Below are positions 22,627-28,167 of a stretch of DNA of 28,167 nucleotides, in pieces. The translations under genes were made by a program, and so were the position numbers. The notes beneath the pieces were generated by a model. The model worked only from the letters and a program-made list of their open reading frames with translations, ran no database searches and was not told the DNA's origin. Position 1 is the stretch's first letter; each line of letters opens with the position of its first letter. This stretch comes from a virus: positions 8,247 to 36,413 of the IMG/VR virus record IMGVR_UViG_3300030060_003508; one strand, written 5' to 3'.

Positions 22627-24014
22627 TGAAGAACTTAATTATTATACCAACTCTTGATCGATCCGTTGAACTTAACCGGTGCATCGATAGTATTAAAAAG
22701 AACTCTACATGTTCCGACATCGTAGTGGCTGTTGATGTGGATCAGGTAGATAAATTTGACAGACGATCTGATGTCTACTGGAGAATCTTTGATACCAATA
22801 AGACTGCTATTGAAAAGATAAACACAGTAGCAATGGACAACATAGACAAGTATGATTTTATCACATTCGTTGGTGATGATTGTGTTGTCACCACGGAGGA
22901 CTGGGATGGAAAGTTATGTTCTGTCATAGAAAAAGATTTCCATGGCATGGGTATGGTTTCACCGGGTGAACCTGAGTGGGGTAGACAAGACGATCTGCCT
23001 CTACACTGGATGGTAAGTTCTAATATGATTCGTGCCATCGGTTATTTTGTTAACACGATCTTCAACCACAATTATGTGGATAATGATTTACACCAGTACG
23101 CCATGTCAATTCAGTCTTATAGAAAAGTTCGTGATGTGATTGTGGAACATCATCATCCGAATCATGGTAAGTCCGAAGTGGACAAGACCTATGAGATGGG
23201 CGAGAGAACTTGGAAAGATATTGACGAACAGACATACAATGAGTATCTTGTTTCGGAAGATAGAGCCGAACGTTCTAAAAGATTATATCAAGAAAAGTTG
23301 AATAATGACTTGAAGATTCACAATTGTTTTGATACAATATACTGCATAAACCTGAGTCGTAGGTTGGATCGAAGGCAAGAGATGGAACGAAAATTCAAAG
23401 AGGTAGATATGAAAGTTGAATTCTTTGAAGCTATTGATGGTTCCACATTTCCGTCCTTCCATAAACTACAGAGTGATGGTTATTTTGGATCTTTGATGTC
23501 ACACCTTTCTGCCTATAAAAAGTCACTTGATGCTGGTCATGATAAGATCATGGTTATCGAAGATGATCTAAAGGTAAACAAAGATATTCATCGTGCTTGG
23601 TTTGAACTAACCCAACACATTCCTAATGACTGGGGTATGATCTATTTTTCTTATATACCTTTGTCCGAGGATCATCAGATGTGGAACTACAATCTAATTA
23701 ATGATAAGTTTGTTTCTGGTGGTGTGTGTAATGGTGTGTTTGAGGCACAAAATCTTTTTAGTTTGATGGGGTACTGTATCAACGGAAAGATGATGGAAAC
23801 TATTATAGAAACTTATAAAGAAATTGGTCCGACCGAAGAGTTGGACAACATGATTACTTCTAGATTACAGAAGAATGATGAGTATAAAATTTACGCAGTA
23901 TCACCTCAACTGTTTGTTGGTACTGATACTATGTCCGATGGGACGAATACATATTTAGAGGTAGAACAAAGATCTACAGATTCTAGGTGTCTTGAGCATA
24001 ACACATTTATATAA
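22623..24014 (+). CDS. Two-domain glycosyltransferase: GT2-like N-terminus fused to GT25
   Basis: 463 residues. Domain 1 (1-200): LIIIPTLDRS start and FITFVGDDCVVTTEDWD with Asp85-Asp86, related in layout to the first cassette protein (642-1370). Domain 2 (about 235-440): TIYCINLSRRLDRRQEM and FFEAIDGS, then SLMSHLSAYKKSL and IMVIEDDL, the standard motifs of GT25 LPS glycosyltransferases. Both domains keep their acidic motifs, so two transfer reactions by one chain are likely. It is coupled to the polymerase gene by an ATGA overlap. In T4 the DNA beta-glucosyltransferase gene lies near uvsX, but that enzyme is a GT-B protein unrelated to this one. Confidence 0.83.
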   Translation: MMKNLIIIPTLDRSVELNRCIDSIKKNSTCSDIVVAVDVDQVDKFDRRSDVYWRIFDTNKTAIEKINTVAMDNIDKYDFITFVGDDCVVTTEDWDGKLCSVIEKDFHGMGMVSPGEPEWGRQDDLPLHWMVSSNMIRAIGYFVNTIFNHNYVDNDLHQYAMSIQSYRKVRDVIVEHHHPNHGKSEVDKTYEMGERTWKDIDEQTYNEYLVSEDRAERSKRLYQEKLNNDLKIHNCFDTIYCINLSRRLDRRQEMERKFKEVDMKVEFFEAIDGSTFPSFHKLQSDGYFGSLMSHLSAYKKSLDAGHDKIMVIEDDLKVNKDIHRAWFELTQHIPNDWGMIYFSYIPLSEDHQMWNYNLINDKFVSGGVCNGVFEAQNLFSLMGYCINGKMMETIIETYKEIGPTEELDNMITSRLQKNDEYKIYAVSPQLFVGTDTMSDGTNTYLEVEQRSTDSRCLEHNTFI

Positions 24015-24029
24015 AGGAGAATTATTATG
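24013..24029 (+). promoter_or_regulatory. Initiation region matching that of regA (possible RegA target)
   Basis: AAAGGAGAATTATTATG contains the ribosome binding site and start codon of the gene at 24027. It agrees with the regA initiation region (214-230) at 15 of 17 bases. An AU-rich segment joining Shine-Dalgarno and ATG is the type of site RegA binds in T4. Simple convergence on a strong, unstructured initiation site is the alternative. Confidence 0.4.
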
Positions 24030-24359
24030 ACAACAGACGAAAAGAATATTCAAATTGTACGACTTATGAGTGGCGAGGAACTCATTTGTAATCTCACCGT
24101 TGACGGTGATAACTACACCCTCGAAACCCCCTGTATCGTTCTTCCCACGGGACAGAACAATATTGGACTTGCTCCTTGGATTCCCTACGCCGATTACGGT
24201 GGTAAGGTAACTCTGGGTGAGAAGGTTGTTGCCTTTGTTGTTGCACCCCACGAAGATCTTGCGAAGGAATACAAGAGAGTCACGACCGGTGGTCCTGAAC
24301 TCGTCGTTCCTAACAAGGAAGTCGTTGGTGCAATTGGCGGTCCTGTAGGGACCGTATAA
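24027..24359 (+). CDS. Small conserved phage protein, Sm-like fold suspected
   Basis: 110 residues with a strong ribosome binding site (AAAGGAGA). The N-terminus IQIVRLMSGEELICNL followed by a strand pair (NYTLETPCIVL) resembles the Sm1 motif of Sm/LSm proteins, and the rest has further short beta strands (PWIPYADYGGKVTL, KVVAFVVAP). Small proteins of this kind are common near uvsX in marine T4-like phages. RNA binding is an inference from the Sm-like pattern only. A perfect six-base hairpin covers the last codons. It lies 12 bases upstream of uvsX. Confidence 0.6.
   Translation: MTTDEKNIQIVRLMSGEELICNLTVDGDNYTLETPCIVLPTGQNNIGLAPWIPYADYGGKVTLGEKVVAFVVAPHEDLAKEYKRVTTGGPELVVPNKEVVGAIGGPVGTV
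24338..24354 (+). other. Hairpin at the 3' end of the Sm-like gene, before uvsX
   Basis: CGGTCC-TGTAG-GGACCG is a perfect GC-rich six-base stem with a five-base loop, ending three bases before the stop codon. It is followed by TATAATCTGG, not a T-run, so it is unlikely to be a terminator. It may affect mRNA stability or initiation at uvsX (ATG 24372). Confidence 0.4.
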
Positions 24360-24371
24360 TCTGGAGAGAAT

Positions 24372-25427
24372 ATGAGTTTTTTGAAAGACCTGATCAAAGA
24401 ATCAGGAAATGATTATGCAAGTATTGCCGATGATGGCATTGACGGATCAGATGTCCGTGGTTATATTGACACTGGTTCTTATAGCTTCAATGGTTTGGTT
24501 AGCGGAAGTCTACGAGGCGGCATCCCCGACAATAAGATTATTGCTATCGCGGGTGAATCCGCTACTGGCAAGACTTATTTTGCACTCGGTATTGTTCATC
24601 GCTTCCTTCGGGATAATCCTGATGGTGTTGTACTTTATTTCGATACTGAACAAGCGATAACGTCTGACATGATTAGGGACAGGGGCATCGATCCTTCTAG
24701 GATCGGTGTCATGCCTGTCGCTACCGTCGAGGAGTTTCGACATCAGGCCATCACTGTGGTTGACAAGTATCTTGAGCAACCCAAGAGTGAAAAGAAACCA
24801 ATGATGATCGTTCTCGATTCTCTTGGTATGCTTTCCACGGAGAAAGAGATGTCTGATACGGCTGATGGGAAGACTACCCGTGATATGACTCGAGCTCAGA
24901 TCGTCAAGGCCACGTTCCGTGTCCTGACTCTGAAGTTGGGCAAGGCGGGTATTCCTCTCATCATGACCAATCACACATACGATGTTGTGGGATCTATGTT
25001 TCCACAGAAGACTATGGGTGGTGGTTCTGGCCTGAAGTATGCCGCTTCTACCATTGTGTATCTTTCAAAGAAGAAGGTGAAGGAAGGAACCGATGTGATC
25101 GGTAATATCATTCACTGTAAACTCTTCAAGTCTCGACTTACTAAAGAGAATGCAATGGTTGACGTTCTCTTGACTTATGATTCGGGACTACATCCGTACT
25201 ATGGTTTGGTTGACATTGCACTGAAACATGGTATAATCAAGAAGAATTCTACAAGACTAGAATTCCCAGACGGTTCAAAGGCATTTGAAAAGACAGTGTA
25301 CCGAGAACCCGAAAAGTATTTTACACAGGACATTATGGATCAGCTTGAAATTGCTGTTGCGAAAGAGTTCAAGTATGGAAAACCGGAAGAAGAAACTGAA
25401 GTACAAACTGATTCCGTGGGAGAGTGA
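24372..25427 (+). CDS. uvsX: UvsX RecA-like recombinase
   Basis: 351 residues (T4 UvsX 391). Walker A GESATGKT (61-68), Walker [10 protein letters not shown] (144-152) with Asp149, then [16 protein letters not shown] and [10 protein letters not shown] followed by [13 protein letters not shown], all with direct counterparts in T4 UvsX (including the NHTY and MGGG loop-2 segments). It forms presynaptic filaments on ssDNA and drives recombination-dependent replication. The Glu/Asp-rich C-terminal tail is shorter than in T4. GGAG before the ATG supports the start. It precedes gene 41 with one small gene between, as in T4 (uvsX-40-41). Confidence 0.96.
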   Translation: MSFLKDLIKESGNDYASIADDGIDGSDVRGYIDTGSYSFNGLVSGSLRGGIPDNKIIAIAGESATGKTYFALGIVHRFLRDNPDGVVLYFDTEQAITSDMIRDRGIDPSRIGVMPVATVEEFRHQAITVVDKYLEQPKSEKKPMMIVLDSLGMLSTEKEMSDTADGKTTRDMTRAQIVKATFRVLTLKLGKAGIPLIMTNHTYDVVGSMFPQKTMGGGSGLKYAASTIVYLSKKKVKEGTDVIGNIIHCKLFKSRLTKENAMVDVLLTYDSGLHPYYGLVDIALKHGIIKKNSTRLEFPDGSKAFEKTVYREPEKYFTQDIMDQLEIAVAKEFKYGKPEEETEVQTDSVGE

Positions 25428-25707
25428 TCGATATGCCGTAAAGGTAACTGGAGGGCGATACAAAGGTATCGTCTTCCTACCCGGAAAGGTGCAGTTTCAA
25501 GAGAATGATTCTCAAGAGACTGCAACTTTCCGTTTCGATTACAATGTTATAGAGAATCCTAAAAATCGTGAGATCGATAAGAGAATGGAATCTTTTATTG
25601 GTGATGTTATTATAGAACTTCTTGATAAAGAACTTGAAAGACAAGACAATGAACGTATCCAACTTGACGGTGGAGAAACTAGTATTGAGCAACATTCTTC
25701 ACAATGA
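25375..25707 (+). CDS. Small protein in the position of T4 gene 40
   Basis: 110 residues from ATG 25375, with GAAAGAG seven bases upstream; the open frame extends to 25285 but the added part is the uvsX reading frame shifted and is Ser/Leu-rich junk. It overlaps uvsX by 53 bases and the helicase gene by 59. The recognisable core is [23 protein letters not shown], then [13 protein letters not shown] and [15 protein letters not shown]. In T4, gene 40 (head vertex assembly chaperone) occupies this place; the assignment here is positional only. The long overlaps on both sides imply strong translational coupling. Confidence 0.6.
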   Translation: MENRKKKLKYKLIPWESDRYAVKVTGGRYKGIVFLPGKVQFQENDSQETATFRFDYNVIENPKNREIDKRMESFIGDVIIELLDKELERQDNERIQLDGGETSIEQHSSQ

Positions 25708-27082
25708 AGAATATACTAGGAAGGTAATTCCTTTTGTTCAACCTGAATTTTTCCATGACGTTAACGAAAAGAAAATATACAATCACATAAGAGAGTATAT
25801 TCAAAATTATAACAACAGGCCCACTAAAGAGGCATTGGTAATTTCTTTGAGTGAAGACTCGGCGATTATTGGTGATGGGTTTCAAAAGTGTTGTGAGATT
25901 GTAAACGAATGTACCGAGTCGTATACAGAGAACGATCCAAAGTGGTTACTAGATATCACCGAGGAATTCTGTAAGGACAAGGCAGTTTATAATGCTATTA
26001 TGGAATCCATTCACATCATCGATGGTAAGTCCAAAGATAAAACTCAGAACGCGATTCCAGAAATTCTATCCGATGCTCTGTCTGTATCTTTCGATACACA
26101 CATCGGACATGATTATCTTGAAGATGCAGATGATAGGTATGACTTTTACCACCGAGTTGAGTCTAGAATCCCATTCGACTTAGAGTTTTTCAATACAATC
26201 ACCAATGGTGGTGTTCCCAAGAAGACTCTGAATATTTGTCTTGCTGGTACGGGGGTTGGTAAATCTCTGTACATGTGTCATCATGCTGCTAACTGTGTTA
26301 CGCAGGGATTGAATGTCCTTTACATCACATGTGAGATGGCTGAAGAGAGGATTGCAGAACGTATCGATGCAAATCTCATGGACATTCAGTTGGATGATCT
26401 TCGTCAACTCCCAAAGATGTCTTATGATAAGAAGATTGAACGACTACAGAGTGAGGTGAAGGGTAAGTTTATCATCAAAGAATACCCAACTGCTACTGCT
26501 AACGTAACTCACTTCAGACATCTTATGGATGAACTAAGATTGAAGAAGGATTTTATTCCTGATGTTGTGTTCATCGACTACCTGAACATCTGTGCCAGTT
26601 CTAGATATAAGAACAATGGAATGGTGAACTCTTACACCTATATTAAGGCAATCGCTGAAGAGTTGCGTGGTATGGCTGTTGAATATGACATTCCAATCTT
26701 CAGTGCAACACAGACAAACCGAACTGGATTCGTTAGTACGGATGTTGGTTTGGAAGATACGTCAGAATCTTTTGGTTTGCCTGCAACTGCTGACTTTATG
26801 TTTGCTCTCATTGCTACCGATGATCTCGATGATATGGGTGTTGTGATGGTGAAACAACTTAAAAATAGATATAATGACGCGGCCGCGAATCGGAAGTTTT
26901 TAATTGGGATAAATAGATCGAAGATGAAACTTTTTGATGCGGAGGACAGTGTTCAGTCCTCACTTGTGCAGACAAATCAAACCGAACAGAAAAAGAATGG
27001 TTCGGGTTTCGATGGATCTAACTTTGATGAAAAGTTTTTATCAGGAGAAAAGAGTACAGACTTTACTAGTTGGAACATTTAA
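25649..27082 (+). CDS. 41: Replicative DNA helicase, T4 gp41 (DnaB-like)
   Basis: 477 residues from ATG 25649 (T4 475). [15 protein letters not shown] near the N-terminus aligns with the T4 start VEIILSHLIFDQAY, so the true start could be a TTG or GTG a few codons later. Walker A AGTGVGKS (199-206), Walker B VVFIDYLNI (306-314), VLYITCEMAEERIAERIDANLMD and the SFGLPATADFMFALI block match T4 gp41 closely. It forms the hexameric 5'-3' helicase that moves on the lagging strand and recruits gp61 primase. The C-terminal 50 residues are polar and variable. TAATG junction with the next gene. Confidence 0.96.
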   Translation: MNVSNLTVEKLVLSNILHNEEYTRKVIPFVQPEFFHDVNEKKIYNHIREYIQNYNNRPTKEALVISLSEDSAIIGDGFQKCCEIVNECTESYTENDPKWLLDITEEFCKDKAVYNAIMESIHIIDGKSKDKTQNAIPEILSDALSVSFDTHIGHDYLEDADDRYDFYHRVESRIPFDLEFFNTITNGGVPKKTLNICLAGTGVGKSLYMCHHAANCVTQGLNVLYITCEMAEERIAERIDANLMDIQLDDLRQLPKMSYDKKIERLQSEVKGKFIIKEYPTATANVTHFRHLMDELRLKKDFIPDVVFIDYLNICASSRYKNNGMVNSYTYIKAIAEELRGMAVEYDIPIFSATQTNRTGFVSTDVGLEDTSESFGLPATADFMFALIATDDLDDMGVVMVKQLKNRYNDAAANRKFLIGINRSKMKLFDAEDSVQSSLVQTNQTEQKKNGSGFDGSNFDEKFLSGEKSTDFTSWNI

Positions 27083-27681
27083 TGGCAGATAAAACAAACG
27101 AAGAGATCGTTTTAGAAACATTGGGTGAAGAGTTGTCTAGTGACTCTACATCTGATGTTTTTACTTTTTTAACTAATCTCAGTGGTGAAATAGATTCTAG
27201 TGCTTTAGCTGCGGGACAGACAGAAGTTCAGAAAAGAGTTGACTCTTTAGTAACTACACTGTTAGATATATCCAAATCTGCCGAATTGGAAGATGTTCCT
27301 ACTAACCTACCAACTGTTAGTTTAGATGATGTTGGAACCGGAAGTTTGGTGCAAGTAGACACACCAATAGATCTAACTCCGGTAAGGACAGAAACTATAG
27401 AAAAAACTATAGTACAAAGAGAAATTACTGTCTCTTCTGATCAAGTTGACAAGCAAACTGTAAATGAAATTGACTTTGATAAGAGTGATTTTACAGCAAC
27501 CAGAGAAGGAGATGTCCTTACAGTTTCTTTGAAGGGTGAACTCGGTGCCGTTGCTTATGTTTCTTCTGCGGACCCGTCGTTGACTGAGGCGGTTAAGTCT
27601 GGAGAGTTCTGGTTTTGGACTCAAAAGGGAAAACTATATATTAGGTACGGTTCTTATTGGGTTCAACCACACCCAAATTGA
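27082..27681 (+). CDS. Probable virion structural protein
   Basis: 199 residues from ATG 27082, which shares a base with the helicase stop; a TTG at 27070 is rejected. The N-terminal two thirds are acidic and Ser/Thr-rich with helical segments. The C-terminus is a compact beta module: GDVLTVSLKGELGAVAYV, then FWFWTQKGKLYIRYGSYWVQP. A 'W..KG.LYI.Y...WV' ending is common in small phage structural proteins. I cannot name the component. It is followed seven bases later by another structural-type gene with a matching Trp-rich motif, so the two may act together. Confidence 0.5.
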   Translation: MADKTNEEIVLETLGEELSSDSTSDVFTFLTNLSGEIDSSALAAGQTEVQKRVDSLVTTLLDISKSAELEDVPTNLPTVSLDDVGTGSLVQVDTPIDLTPVRTETIEKTIVQREITVSSDQVDKQTVNEIDFDKSDFTATREGDVLTVSLKGELGAVAYVSSADPSLTEAVKSGEFWFWTQKGKLYIRYGSYWVQPHPN

Positions 27682-27689
27682 GGTAGATA

Positions 27690-28167
27690 ATGGATCTTTC
27701 TTTTCCTAATAACCCAGCCACAAACCAAACTCATACATTTGCCGGTAAAACGTGGAAATGGAATGGTACTGCTTGGGATGCTGTCCTTGAAGTTGGTGGT
27801 GGTGGAACAGGCACAGTAAGATATACCATTGGAATTGTTGCTCCATCCAATCCGGTCTCAGGTGATAAGTGGTTTAACACAACGGTTGGGTTGGAACTCA
27901 CATACATTGAGGACAAGTGGGTAGCTGTTAACGCAGCTCAAGGTGACGAGTCTACTTGGTTGAGGACTGATGGTACTACAGAAACAGTTGGTGGGATACC
28001 CGCAGGCACAACTTTTTCATTGGGAACTAACTCGATTACGGTGTTGGAACAACTCTTATATCCATATCAGAGTGTAAGTTTTAGTGCTTTTAGTGATGGA
28101 ATTGGTTCGAATAGAGAGGTCGGGAATACATTCCAAACCAATTCTACATTTGAGTGGACCGGATCTG
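27690..28167 (+). CDS. Tail-fibre-like structural protein, 5' part (runs off the window)
   Basis: ATG 27690 follows GAGGT by five bases and the frame is open for 159 codons to the window edge. The N-terminus FPNNPATNQTHTFAGKTWKWNGTAWD is a Gly/Trp module frequent at the N-termini and within tail-fibre and other virion proteins of marine T4-like phages. A second unit follows (SGDKWFNTTVGLELTYIEDKWVAV) and then a Gly/Ser/Thr-rich beta stretch ending EVGNTFQTNSTFEWTGS, another repeating virion-protein element. The remainder is outside the window, so length and receptor-binding function are unknown. Confidence 0.62.
   Translation, partial: MDLSFPNNPATNQTHTFAGKTWKWNGTAWDAVLEVGGGGTGTVRYTIGIVAPSNPVSGDKWFNTTVGLELTYIEDKWVAVNAAQGDESTWLRTDGTTETVGGIPAGTTFSLGTNSITVLEQLLYPYQSVSFSAFSDGIGSNREVGNTFQTNSTFEWTGS

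Noticed and set aside
24338-24354. GC-rich hairpin as a terminator before uvsX
   Set aside because: It lies inside the coding end of the upstream gene and is followed by TATAATCTGG, not a T-run.
24409-24660. + strand frame inside uvsX
   Set aside because: Met/Leu/Ile-rich shadow of the uvsX frame, which shows Walker motifs through the same bases.
18258-26886. Two NotI-type GCGGCCGC stretches (near 18260 and 26880) as cloning or vector junctions
   Set aside because: Both fall inside continuous, sensible coding sequence (Ala-Ala-Ala in each), so they are natural codons, not vector remains.
20140-27082. Inteins or homing endonucleases in gene 43, uvsX or 41
   Set aside because: All three proteins have near-normal length and continuous motifs with no insert.
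27690-27916. Minus-strand 61-codon frame (27731-27916) opposite the last gene
   Set aside because: The + strand frame has a ribosome binding site, a Trp-rich virion motif and stays open to the window edge; the opposite frame has no support.
1-28167. tRNA genes, CRISPR arrays, IS elements or integrase/attachment sites
   Set aside because: Genes are packed with gaps under 60 bases; no repeat-spacer pattern, cloverleaf, transposase or integrase was seen.

Overview
This window is a stretch of a T4-like myovirus genome (tailed dsDNA phage). The diagnostic genes are the C-terminus of clamp-loader small subunit gp62, the translational repressor RegA, family B DNA polymerase gp43, recombinase UvsX and replicative helicase gp41, all on the + strand in the order of the T4 replication block (62-regA-43-uvsX-41). 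Small proteins between them and short structural proteins of a type common in marine T4-like phages suggest a marine phage, but the host cannot be read from the sequence.

Layout: (1) 1-635, end of gp62 and regA. (2) 642-18236, an uninterrupted run of 24 tightly coupled genes (most junctions are ATGA, GTGA or TAATG overlaps) inserted between regA and the polymerase region. It encodes ten glycosyltransferases, two DegT-type PLP sugar aminotransferases (one truncated), an FdtA/QdtA-type sugar ketoisomerase, a UDP-sugar epimerase, four methyltransferases (two FkbM-like), two Fe(II)/2-oxoglutarate oxygenases, and a nonulosonic (sialic) acid module: NeuB-like synthase, CMP-sugar synthetase, a minimal HAD phosphatase and a UDP-GlcNAc 2-epimerase. 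One glycosyltransferase (7006-7716) looks like a GT42-type sialyltransferase, so the pathway may be complete from UDP-GlcNAc to transfer. (3) 18257-20140, a short structural protein, a 36-residue ORF, a strong sigma70-type promoter with a palindrome between its -35 and -10, dUTPase, an unknown protein and a nucleotide-metabolism/modification-associated protein. (4) 20140-27082, DNA polymerase, a two-domain GT2-like/GT25 glycosyltransferase, an Sm-like small protein, UvsX, a small protein in the position of T4 gene 40, and helicase gp41. (5) 27082-end, two structural-type proteins, the second cut by the window edge.

How they may work together: the cassette supplies activated sugars (CMP-nonulosonate, 3-amino-deoxysugar, epimerised UDP-sugars), transfers them, and decorates them by methylation and hydroxylation. 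No membrane protein, lipid-carrier initiating transferase, flippase or polymerase is visible. The acceptor is therefore probably in the cytoplasm: phage virion proteins, phage DNA, or host glycan intermediates before export. Which one cannot be decided from sequence. Base composition changes from gene to gene in the cassette, consistent with piecemeal acquisition. No tRNA, CRISPR, IS element, intein or homing endonuclease was seen, and no gene-free stretch exceeds 60 bases.
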